DNA from: JBJYIN01 sp046237015
GTDB lineage: Bacteria; Pseudomonadota; Gammaproteobacteria; Enterobacterales; Enterobacteriaceae
Length of the DNA stretch: 49,135 nucleotides
Assembly: GCF_046237015.1 (NCBI RefSeq)
Contig: NZ_JBJYIN010000024.1
Location: 1-49,135 of the forward strand
Reading direction: 5' to 3'
Below the pieces are notes generated by a model. That model did not search any database. It was not told the origin of the DNA and saw only the letters and a program-made list of their open reading frames with translations. Positions 1 to 6,797 of this stretch are shown in pieces; position 1 is the first letter of the stretch, and every line of letters begins with the position of its first letter. The translations under genes and the position numbers were made by a program.

Positions 1-55
1 GAGCACCTCCCTTACAAGGAGGGGGTCGGCGGTTCGATCCCGTCATCACCCACCA
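1..55 (+). tRNA. tRNA-Val(TAC), 3' part only
   Basis: The window opens inside a tRNA gene. These 55 bases are identical to positions 120-174 of the complete tRNA-Val that follows. They hold the anticodon arm with TAC, the variable loop, the T arm (GGTTCGATCC), the acceptor strand and an encoded CCA. The 5' end lies outside the window. Confidence 0.95.
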
Positions 56-98
56 TTCTCATACCAGCTGTTTTCTTGTGAACATGAAGTACAGAAGT

Positions 99-174
99 GG
101 GTGATTAGCTCAGCTGGGAGAGCACCTCCCTTACAAGGAGGGGGTCGGCGGTTCGATCCCGTCATCACCCACCA
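99..174 (+). tRNA. tRNA-Val(TAC)
   Basis: A complete 76-base tRNA with GGGTGAT acceptor strand, D arm, anticodon TAC in a CTTACAA loop, T loop TTCGATC, closing ATCACCC and an encoded CCA. It is a second identical copy of the partial tRNA-Val 43 bases upstream. Only seven bases separate it from tRNA-Lys, so the cluster is probably one transcript cut by processing. Confidence 0.97.
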
Positions 175-181
175 CTTCTGC

Positions 182-257
182 GGGTCGTTAGCTCAGTTGG
201 TAGAGCAGTTGACTTTTAATCAATTGGTCGCAGGTTCGAATCCTGCACGACCCACCA
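182..257 (+). tRNA. tRNA-Lys(TTT)
   Basis: A complete 76-base tRNA with acceptor GGGTCGT/ACGACCC, anticodon TTT in loop CTTTTAA, T loop TTCGAAT and encoded CCA. It is the last intact member of the Val-Val-Lys run. Its 3' end and the downstream flank are repeated imperfectly about 171 bases further on. Confidence 0.97.
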
Positions 258-462
258 ATTACCCAAAATAAATCCTGTCTTGAGTTAATCCGCCTAGTTT
301 GCATATTGCACGTGTTGTGCAGGTGAGAACCTGCGTTCAGGTTCGAGTCGAGCGAAGCGAGCAACAACGCGTAGCGTTGGCCCCGAAGGGGCGAAGCCGG
401 AGGCTGAGTCATCCTACACGACCCACCAATTCCGCAAAATAAATCCTGTCTTGAGTTAGTCC
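248..462 (+). repeat. Imperfect 44-bp direct repeat around the tRNA-Lys 3' ends
   Basis: The unit at 248-291 (last ten tRNA-Lys bases plus flank) recurs at 419-462 with only a few differences in its middle and one near the end. The repeat reaches well past the tRNA end, so it is a local duplication of tRNA-Lys plus downstream flank and not chance similarity between tRNAs. Confidence 0.7.
338..428 (+). pseudogene. tRNA-Lys 3' remnant interrupted by a palindromic insert
   Basis: Positions 338-346 (CAGGTTCGA) match the T arm of the intact tRNA-Lys. Positions 412-428 match its last 17 bases, including CCA, with one change. The 65 bases between (347-411) are foreign and carry small inverted repeats: CAACGC/GCGTTG (365-370/374-379) and GCCCC/GGGGC (380-384/388-392). 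No D arm or anticodon arm is visible upstream. I read it as a decayed tRNA-Lys copy with a short repeat element in its T loop. It cannot make a functional tRNA. Confidence 0.6.
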
Positions 463-655
463 TCACCTGAAGTCTTTGCTAATCAGAGAAATATTCCATT
501 TCCATCTTTTATCTTTCACCAACGTTTTATCTATTTTGAAAAGCCATCCAGTGCTTTCATCATCAGTCTCAGCAGTCACTTAACGCAATTTTTTGACAAT
601 ATATATCAAATCTATTTGGTTTCTATCCACCTCAGAAACAACAACACTATATGCC

Positions 656-763
656 TATACACTAAATAATTCAGGTTGCATGAAGGCGGCAAGCGAAGGA
701 CAAATTCGTCGGGAACGAATTTGACCAGCCAACGCACAAGCAACTTGAAGTATGACGGGTATA
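656..763. repeat. ERIC element with a non-standard centre
   Basis: The ends match the enterobacterial repetitive intergenic consensus: TATAC at one end, then AAATAATTCAGGTTGC and GAAGGCGGCAA. The other half has AGCCAACGCACAAG, CAACTTGAAGTATGACGGG and closing GTATA. The usual central arm (AGGAGCTTACAT / AAGTAAGTGACT) is absent. A different hairpin stands there, AAATTCGT cggg ACGAATTT-like, at about 702-722. The element is 108 bp against the usual 125-127. It lies just upstream of the DoxX gene and would be transcribed in its leader. The rest of the gap (463-655) shows nothing I can support. Confidence 0.8.
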
Positions 764-806
764 TCCCAATGGGTAATCTCTTCGATCATATACAAGGCTA
801 TTCATT

Positions 807-1241
807 ATGATTTCTCAGGCAAATCAATGGTTCACTCGTTTAACCGATCATCCTGACGCAGGTAAACTTTTATTACGCTTAACTATCGGCGTCTTACTAT
901 TGCTTCATGGGATCGCAAAAGTAGAGCATGGCGTAGGTTGGATAGTGGATACGCTCCAAGGTATTGGATTACCCGGATTCATCGCATACGGCGTTTACGT
1001 TGGCGAAGTCGTTGCTCCTATCCTGATTATTTTAGGTGTCTTTACCCGAGTATCAGGTTTGATCGCTGCATTAACTCTTGTTGTGGCAACATTGATGGTC
1101 GGCACATCGAAATTCTTTACGCTGACTCAAGTTGGTGCCTGGGCGCTGGAAGTCGAAGCGCTCTACTTCTTTGGCGGAATCATTATTATGTTGGTTGGTA
1201 GTGGTCGTTATTCCGTTTCATCCAATCCTGCTTATCGCTAA
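807..1241 (+). CDS. DoxX family membrane protein
   Basis: A 144-residue integral inner-membrane protein with four predicted hydrophobic spans (about residues 22-38, 58-78, 82-100, 114-132). The spacing and LLLHGIAKVEHG / YVGEVVAPILIILG segments match the DoxX family, whose function is mostly unknown. Members elsewhere were first named from archaeal thiosulfate oxidation, and others act in redox or oxidative-stress complexes; nothing here fixes a role. The start ATG has a weak AAGG nine bases upstream. The gene stands alone: it is convergent with cysA and shares its bidirectional terminator, so nearness to sulfate uptake does not show co-expression. An ERIC element lies about 43 bases before its start. 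Confidence 0.85.
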   Translation: MISQANQWFTRLTDHPDAGKLLLRLTIGVLLLLHGIAKVEHGVGWIVDTLQGIGLPGFIAYGVYVGEVVAPILIILGVFTRVSGLIAALTLVVATLMVGTSKFFTLTQVGAWALEVEALYFFGGIIIMLVGSGRYSVSSNPAYR

Positions 1242-1259
1242 CCGACTTACCATCAATAT

Positions 1260-1287
1260 AAAAAACGCCCTTTATCGGGCGTTTTTT
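1260..1287. terminator. Bidirectional intrinsic terminator, DoxX gene / cysA
   Basis: AAAAAACGCCC, a six-base loop, then GGGCGTTTTTT. The A-run and T-run make it a rho-independent terminator in both directions, between the convergent DoxX gene and cysA. Confidence 0.9.
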
Positions 1288-1295
1288 ATATCATC

Positions 1296-2288
1296 TTAAA
1301 TTTCCCAATCATGGTTATAACGTTTGGGTTTGAACTGAATGACGTCACCTTTTTGCAAACCGTGTAAACTCAAATCATCTTTTGCTACTTCTGCCTCTAT
1401 CAGTTCGTTTTCATCACCAAGCTTTAATGACAGGCGAGTCAATGCGCCCAATGGACGAATATCACGAACTGTCACAGGCTGATATCCTTCTTGAGCCTGT
1501 GTGGACAGAGCAACCTCATGAGGACGGAATAGAATGGTTTCATCCGTTTGTGCAATTTTCAGCCGGTTACTGTCTCCCAGGAAGTGATAGACAAACTCAC
1601 TTGCTGGCCGGTTATAAACCTCATCCGGAGAACCGATCTGTTCAATAACGCCCTTATTCATCAGCACAATACGATCGGCAACTTCCATCGCCTCTTCCTG
1701 ATCATGCGTCACGAATACCGATGTCAGATTAATGTTTTCATGTAACTGAGAAAGCCAGCGACGTAATTCTTTACGAACTTTGGCGTCCAACGCACCAAAA
1801 GGCTCATCCAGCAGCAGGATACTTGGCTCAACAATCAGCGCACGTGCTAACGCAATACGCTGACGCTGCCCACCGGAAAGTTGTTCAGGATAACGATCTG
1901 CCAACCAATCGAGCTGAACCAGATTCAATAACTCATGAACTTTCTGTTCAATATCACGTTTCGATGGACGCACTGACTTTGGCTTCATTCTTAGCCCAAA
2001 CGCCACATTGTCAAACACCGTCATATGCCGGAACAACGCATAATGCTGGAAAACAAACCCAACATTACGCTTGCGAACATCGTGAACAGAAACATCTTCA
2101 CCATGGAAAATAATATTCCCACTATCCGGTTGCTCTAATCCGGCAATGATACGTAATAGCGTTGTTTTCCCACATCCCGACGGTCCTAAGAGCGCCACCA
2201 GTTCACCGCTCTGAATCGCCAGATTAATGTCGTTTAGCGCCCGAAACTGACCAAATTGCTTATTAATATTTCGGATCTCAATGCTCAT
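1296..2288 (-). CDS. cysA: Sulfate/thiosulfate ABC transporter, ATP-binding subunit
   Basis: ATPase that drives sulfate and thiosulfate import from the cytoplasmic face of CysT/CysW. The 330 residues hold Walker A GPSGCGKT (35-42), Q-loop VFQHYALF, signature LSGGQ (137-141), Walker B ILLLDEP with the catalytic acidic pair at 161-162, and switch His at 195 (THDQEEA). A shorter C-terminal TOBE-like part follows. E. coli CysA has about 365 residues, so this one is about 35 shorter at its C-terminal end, though the stop lies directly before a clean terminator and the protein does not look broken. It is the last gene of sbp-cysT-cysW-cysA and overlaps cysW by 11 bases. There is no cysM after it, unlike the E. 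coli cysPUWAM operon. Confidence 0.93.
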   Translation of the reverse strand: MSIEIRNINKQFGQFRALNDINLAIQSGELVALLGPSGCGKTTLLRIIAGLEQPDSGNIIFHGEDVSVHDVRKRNVGFVFQHYALFRHMTVFDNVAFGLRMKPKSVRPSKRDIEQKVHELLNLVQLDWLADRYPEQLSGGQRQRIALARALIVEPSILLLDEPFGALDAKVRKELRRWLSQLHENINLTSVFVTHDQEEAMEVADRIVLMNKGVIEQIGSPDEVYNRPASEFVYHFLGDSNRLKIAQTDETILFRPHEVALSTQAQEGYQPVTVRDIRPLGALTRLSLKLGDENELIEAEVAKDDLSLHGLQKGDVIQFKPKRYNHDWEI

Positions 2289-3159
2289 TTTTGGTCAACT
2301 CCTGTTGTTTCTGTATTTGCTTCGTTAATCTGTTTTCACTCCACTGGCGTAATAGCAGAACGACCAATGACATCACCAGCAGTAGAATGGCGACGCTAAA
2401 AGCAGCGACGATGTTATATTCGTTATAAAGAATCTCAATATGTAGCGGCAGCGTGTTGGTCAACCCACGAATATGACCAGAGATAACGGATACGGCACCA
2501 AACTCGCCCATGGCTCTGGCAGTACACAGCACCACGCCGTAAATCAGTGCCCACTTCACATTCGGCAGCGTGATATGCCAGAACATTTGCCATCCATTTG
2601 CGCCCAGCAGCCTTGCCGCCTCTTCTTCCTGCGATCCTTGCTGCTCCATCAGTGGGATCAGTTCACGCGCGACATAAGGGAGCGTGACAAAAATCGTCGC
2701 CAGCACGATGCCGGGAACGGCATAAACGATCTCCAGATTATGCGCCGTTAGAAAGGGATATAGCTTACTTTGGGCACCAAACAGCAGGACGTAAACCAAC
2801 CCCGCCACAACAGGAGAAACAGAAAACGGTAAATCGATTAGCGCTAACAAAAAGCTTTTGCCACGAAATTCAAACTTGGTCACACACCACGCCGTTGCCA
2901 GTCCGAACACGACATTCAGCGGTACAGAAATCACCGTAGCCAGTAAGGTCAGTTTTAATGCAGAAATAGCATCAGGTTCGGAAATCGCATCCCAGAATGC
3001 CCCAACGCCTTTATCCAACCCCTGAGTAACCACCATTAGCAGCGGCAACACTAAAACTAGAAAGAAAATTATCCATGCCAGCAATACCAGTACGTAATAC
3101 GTTGTTGGCTGCTTGTGGGATTTTGTTGGACTCACCCGAGAAGAAATAACTTGTTCCAT
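2278..3159 (-). CDS. cysW: Sulfate/thiosulfate ABC transporter permease CysW
   Basis: Inner-membrane permease that forms the sulfate channel with CysT. It has 293 residues (E. coli 291), about six hydrophobic spans starting near residue 22, and the cytoplasmic coupling (EAA) loop EEEAARLLGAN..F..ITLPN near residues 177-200 that contacts CysA. The last 11 bases overlap cysA and the gene begins 11 bases after cysT, so translation is probably coupled. The N-terminal 20 residues are polar and lie before the first span. Confidence 0.93.
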   Translation of the reverse strand: MEQVISSRVSPTKSHKQPTTYYVLVLLAWIIFFLVLVLPLLMVVTQGLDKGVGAFWDAISEPDAISALKLTLLATVISVPLNVVFGLATAWCVTKFEFRGKSFLLALIDLPFSVSPVVAGLVYVLLFGAQSKLYPFLTAHNLEIVYAVPGIVLATIFVTLPYVARELIPLMEQQGSQEEEAARLLGANGWQMFWHITLPNVKWALIYGVVLCTARAMGEFGAVSVISGHIRGLTNTLPLHIEILYNEYNIVAAFSVAILLLVMSLVVLLLRQWSENRLTKQIQKQQELTKNEH

Positions 3160-3170
3160 GCCGTTCTGCC

Positions 3171-3983
3171 TTACAGTTTCGGTTGAATACGGCGTTGCAG
3201 TAAATTAATCAGCAACAGCATAATGAAGGAAACCAACAGCATAAATACGCCAATCCCGGTTGCCCCTTTATAATCATATTGATCAAGCTTTGAGACGATC
3301 AGCAACGGCAGAATTTCCGTTTTAAATGGAATATTGCCCGCAATAAAAACGACAGAACCGTATTCTCCAACACCACGAGCAAAAGCCAGCGCAAACCCAG
3401 TCAACCAGGCTGGCAGTAATGCAGGAATCAGGACATGGCGGAACACTTGTACGGGCCGGGCACCGAGACACGCAGCCGCCTCCTCAATTTCTTTCGGGAT
3501 ATCCGCTAACACGGGTTGCAATGTGCGAACGACAAAAGGCAACGTAACAAAAATCAGCGCCAGCGTAATGCCTATCCCCGTATAGGCGATTTTGAAGGGA
3601 AACAGTGAACCAATCAGGCCATTGGGGGCATATAGCGCGGTTAAAGCAATACCCGCGACTGCCGTTGGCAAGGCAAACGGCATATCTATCATCGCATCAA
3701 TCACTTTACGACCAGGAAAGGTATAACGAACCAATACCCACGCCAGTAACGTCCCCAAAATACCGTTAATAAACGCAGCAGCCAGTGCCGTGCCAAAGGA
3801 CAATTGAAGAGAGAAAAGCACCTGACGACTGGTAATTAATGTCCAGAACTGTGCCAACGTTAATTGGCTGGCATAAAGAAACATACCCGCCAATGGAATA
3901 AGAACAATTAACCCTAAATAGCTCAGACTAAAACCTAAAGTTAATCCGAAGCCGGGGATCACCGAGGAGGAACGCTGTGACAT
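3171..3983 (-). CDS. cysT: Sulfate/thiosulfate ABC transporter permease CysT (CysU)
   Basis: Partner permease of CysW in the inner membrane. The 270 residues (E. coli 277) give about six membrane spans and an EAA coupling loop, EIEEAAACLGARPVQVFRHV.. near residues 165-190, followed by ..IPALLPAWLTG. The start ATG is preceded by AAAGG six bases upstream. It lies between the binding protein gene (107-base gap containing a hairpin) and cysW. Its function follows from the family and the operon. Confidence 0.92.
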   Translation of the reverse strand: MSQRSSSVIPGFGLTLGFSLSYLGLIVLIPLAGMFLYASQLTLAQFWTLITSRQVLFSLQLSFGTALAAAFINGILGTLLAWVLVRYTFPGRKVIDAMIDMPFALPTAVAGIALTALYAPNGLIGSLFPFKIAYTGIGITLALIFVTLPFVVRTLQPVLADIPKEIEEAAACLGARPVQVFRHVLIPALLPAWLTGFALAFARGVGEYGSVVFIAGNIPFKTEILPLLIVSKLDQYDYKGATGIGVFMLLVSFIMLLLINLLQRRIQPKL

Positions 3984-4046
3984 AATGTGCCTTTAATTGT
4001 CATACTCAAAGATCCTGGCGAATTAAATCATTGCCGACGAATCAAA

Positions 4047-4066
4047 GCCGCTATATAAATAGCGGC
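4047..4066 (-). other. Hairpin between sbp and cysT
   Basis: A perfect eight-base stem, GCCGCTAT / ATAGCGGC with a four-base loop, sits just after the sbp stop. On the minus strand it is followed only by a short T-rich stretch. Binding-protein genes often carry such a stem that stops part of the transcription or protects the 3' end, giving more binding protein than permease. That role is inferred here. Confidence 0.5.
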
Positions 4067-4089
4067 TATCTGAAATACAAACCCATCAA

Positions 4090-5100
4090 TTACTTATTAA
4101 TTTCTTTAAATATCTGGTCAAATACACCACCATCATTAAAGAATTTGTCCTGTGCGGCTTTCCAGCCACCGAAATCCTTATCAATGGTGACCAACTTCAC
4201 CGGAGCGAACTGATCTTTAAATTCCTCGGCAATTTTTTCATTACGTGGACGATAGAAATTTTTACCGATAATACGTTGTGCATCATCGCTATAAAGGTAT
4301 TGCAGATAGGCTTCAGCCTGCTTCTGCGTTCCCTTACGCTCTACAACCTTATCAACCACGGCAACAGGCGGTTCAGCCAGAATGGACAAAGAAGGTGTCA
4401 CAATTTCAAGCTGATCCCCCCCTTGTTCTTTCAAAGAAAGATAGGCTTCGTTTTCCCACGCCAACAGCACATCGCCTAACTGACGCTGTACAAAGCTAAT
4501 CGTCGATCCCCGCGCACCAGTATCCAGAACAGGCGCATGGCGATATAACTCCGTCACAAATTTCAGCGCACTCTCATCATTTCCACCCGGTAACGCTTTC
4601 GCGTAAGCCCAGGCAGCCAGGAAATTCCAGCGAGCGCCACCAGAAGTCTTCGGATTCGGCGTGATCACTTCCACGCCCGGTTTCACCAAATCGTTCCAAT
4701 CTTTAATTTGTTTCGGGTTACCCTTTCTCACCAGAAAAACAATGGTAGAAGTATAAGGCGTACTGTTATCTGGCAAGCGAGCCTGCCATTTAGGGTCGAT
4801 AATGGGTTGATTTAAGTTAAGCGCATCAATATCGCCAGCCAAAGCCAGAGTAACGACATCGGCCTGTAAACCGTCTATGACAGAACGCGCTTGTTTACCC
4901 GAACCGCCGTGTGAATTCTTAATAGAAATATCCTCACCCGTCGTCGCTTTCCAATGCTTAATAAAAGCGGCGTTATACTGCTGATAAAGTTCACGAGTAG
5001 GATCATAAGACACATTTAATAATTCCGTTGCCGCAGAAGCGGCACCAGAAAATAAGAGTGCTGCCGTAGCAACAGAGAGTCCCAGGCGACGTATTGACAT
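4090..5100 (-). CDS. sbp: Periplasmic sulfate-binding protein
   Basis: Solute receptor that delivers sulfate to CysTWA in the periplasm. From the ATG at 5100 it has 336 residues: a signal peptide (cleavage near AASA-AT, residue 23), then LLNVSYDPTRELY, NSHGGSGKQ, PYTSTIVFLVRKGNPK and NPKTSGGARWNFLAAW, all typical of the Sbp/CysP fold. It resembles E. coli Sbp more than CysP by eye. I chose 5100 because AGGGAG lies eight bases before it; an in-frame GTG at 5109 directly abuts this ribosome site and is unlikely. It is the first gene of the operon. Because it is joined to its own permease set, this is probably a sulfate operon separate from a standard cysPUWAM. Confidence 0.92.
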   Translation of the reverse strand: MSIRRLGLSVATAALLFSGAASAATELLNVSYDPTRELYQQYNAAFIKHWKATTGEDISIKNSHGGSGKQARSVIDGLQADVVTLALAGDIDALNLNQPIIDPKWQARLPDNSTPYTSTIVFLVRKGNPKQIKDWNDLVKPGVEVITPNPKTSGGARWNFLAAWAYAKALPGGNDESALKFVTELYRHAPVLDTGARGSTISFVQRQLGDVLLAWENEAYLSLKEQGGDQLEIVTPSLSILAEPPVAVVDKVVERKGTQKQAEAYLQYLYSDDAQRIIGKNFYRPRNEKIAEEFKDQFAPVKLVTIDKDFGGWKAAQDKFFNDGGVFDQIFKEINK

Positions 5101-5464
5101 TATTATCACTCCCTAAAATTTGAAAGTATTTATTAACCTGTTCGATAACGTGACGAAAAAACATAACGAATCAGGTGAATATAAAAATAACGACGAATGC
5201 TACGGATTTAGGTGGTTCACCAACATGGTTACCGACCAGCGACATGGGAGTGACAATAGAGGATATAGGGAGAGGGCAAAAATACTGTTTCGCGATAATT
5301 TATGCTATAGCGTTATATTGTTTATGGTTATGTAATAGTTTTCAATCTAAGTAAATTATCCCCACACGCTTTCACGTTGGGGGCGTAGGCTAGCCTTAGG
5401 CACACTGGAATAACGCCACAATCACATTAAGTGCGTGTAACGTTATCCAGCTCATCTCACTTGA
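5101..5464. other. Intergenic region upstream of sbp, downstream of cdaR
   Basis: These 364 bases should hold the sbp promoter (minus strand), but I cannot pick a convincing -35/-10 pair or a CysB site by eye. Visible structure is a CCCCA..TGGGG hairpin at 5360-5382, which is followed on the minus strand by an AT-rich run and may end cdaR transcription weakly, and a perfect ten-base palindrome AGGCTAGCCT at 5387-5396. The open frame at 5120-5335 on the plus strand has no ribosome site or recognisable product. Confidence 0.4.
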
Positions 5465-6622
5465 TTAGTCTTCTTCATCAAGTTGCAGGGCAACATACAG
5501 CAGCAGACGATCGTCGAAATTGCCCAGATCCAGCCCAGTAAGCTCAGAAATGCGATTAAGACGATACTCCAGCGTATTACGATGAATAAACAATGATTTA
5601 GCTGTCGTACCCGGCTGAACATTGTTACGGAACCACGCCCCCAACGTCCGGCGTAGCAACCCATTACTGTCCATAGCCTTAAGCTTAGCCAGTGGACGGA
5701 CAAGTTCATTTGCCTGCCAGCCACCACGTAGGCTATCCAGCAATACCGGCAACATCAAATCCTGATAGTAATAACAGCGTTGTGACGGCATGCGTTGCTT
5801 GCCAACGCTCATGGTGGTTCTCGCGGTACGATAAGAACGCGCAATACTACCGGGACCGGGGAAATAATTGCCTAACGCCAGACGAACACGAAGCCGACTA
5901 CTTTCCGCCATACGTGATAACAGATGGTCTACCCGGCGGCGATGCTCTTCCGCATCCCAACGACCGTGGCTGTTCAGCGCTGGCTTGAGCACCACCATTT
6001 CAGTCAGGGACACGATAGCAATCAGATTGTCGCGTTCAGGCGTAGTCAAAAGCGTCTGCAACTGTTGCAACTCTTCCATCGCACTGTCTACACCGAGTTG
6101 CCCACTATCCACTTCCAGTACAGCCACGACACGCGGTTTATTCAGATCGATTCCCAGACGCTGCGCCCACTCCATTAGCGCCGGGGATAATTCGTCAGTC
6201 CGAATCAAGTTCAAAACCAGTTCTTCGCGCAGACGGCTATCCTGCGCCAGCATGTGCAATAGTCTGGCCTGCTCCAGCATCATCTCCGCTGTCATACAAA
6301 CCAGTTCGCCATATTGTCTCAACTGGCTGGGGTTCCCGGTCAAACCGATCACGCCCACGATCTCACCATCAATTCTCAACGGCAGATTGATGCCTGGGCG
6401 AACACCGTGCAAATGGCGAGCAACCGCCTCATCAATATCCACCACCCGACCTTGAGACAGCGCTAGCAATGCCCCTTCATGCAGTTCGCCTAGCCGTTCC
6501 TGATCGCCACTGCCAATTATTTTCCCGCGAGCATCCATCACGTTGATATTACTATCAATAATTTGCATGGTTCGTGCGACTATATCCTGGGCCATCTTGG
6601 CATTAAGATGATACGACGCCAT
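5465..6622 (-). CDS. cdaR: Carbohydrate diacid regulator CdaR (SdaR)
   Basis: Transcription activator which, in E. coli, turns on uptake and breakdown of glucarate, galactarate and glycerate. The chosen ATG at 6622 gives 385 residues beginning MASYHLNAKMAQ, the same length as E. coli CdaR, and has AGAGG five bases upstream. The frame stays open 26 codons further without a match. The N-terminal sugar-diacid-binding part (about residues 1-140: NVMDARGKIIGSGD, HLHGVRPGINLPLRI) leads to a C-terminal PucR-type helix-turn-helix (about 330-380: LFIHRNTLEYRLNRI). No diacid catabolic genes lie beside it here. Repeated TTGCAC motifs lie just upstream. Confidence 0.95.
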   Translation of the reverse strand: MASYHLNAKMAQDIVARTMQIIDSNINVMDARGKIIGSGDQERLGELHEGALLALSQGRVVDIDEAVARHLHGVRPGINLPLRIDGEIVGVIGLTGNPSQLRQYGELVCMTAEMMLEQARLLHMLAQDSRLREELVLNLIRTDELSPALMEWAQRLGIDLNKPRVVAVLEVDSGQLGVDSAMEELQQLQTLLTTPERDNLIAIVSLTEMVVLKPALNSHGRWDAEEHRRRVDHLLSRMAESSRLRVRLALGNYFPGPGSIARSYRTARTTMSVGKQRMPSQRCYYYQDLMLPVLLDSLRGGWQANELVRPLAKLKAMDSNGLLRRTLGAWFRNNVQPGTTAKSLFIHRNTLEYRLNRISELTGLDLGNFDDRLLLYVALQLDEED

Positions 6623-6649
6623 TTCTACCTCTGCGAGGAACACTGACAA

Positions 6650-6692
6650 TTGCACCAGCATAACGTCACATGTTGCACCATACATTGTGCAA
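6650..6692 (-). promoter_or_regulatory. Repeated TTGCAC motifs upstream of cdaR
   Basis: TTGCACCA occurs at 6650-6657 and again at 6673-6680. The inverted form GTGCAA at 6687-6692 completes an inverted repeat TTGCAC-N8-GTGCAA. They lie 28-70 bases before the cdaR start. The arrangement looks like an operator for a dimeric regulator, possibly CdaR itself. No binding data are available to me. Confidence 0.45.
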
Positions 6693-6758
6693 ATTAACAA
6701 AGAATGGGGAATTTGGCTAAATCTGTGGAAGAACTCACAAAATGTGGTAGGAAAACGG

Positions 6759-6790
6759 CTGACGCCAAATAGAACCGTATCTGGCGCCAG
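6759..6790 (-). terminator. Probable degP terminator
   Basis: CTGACGCCA (6759-6767) pairs with TGGCGCCAG (6782-6790) with one mismatch. On the minus strand the stem is followed by CCGTTTTCC. It lies directly after the degP stop. Confidence 0.6.
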
Positions 6791-6797
6791 ACAGTCA

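Noticed and set aside
188..466. 92-codon minus-strand frame across tRNA-Lys and its repeat
   Set aside because: It is the antisense of tRNA-Lys and its broken copy. The repeated peptide parts simply reflect the duplicated DNA; such frames are common false calls at tRNA genes.
1..806. Integrated element at the tRNA cluster
   Set aside because: No integrase, attachment-site pair or phage gene follows the tRNA genes. The repeat at 248-462 is short and encloses no genes.
5868..6455. 195-codon frame antisense to cdaR
   Set aside because: Serine/arginine-rich composition typical of an antisense shadow. cdaR on the other strand is a full-length match to a known family.
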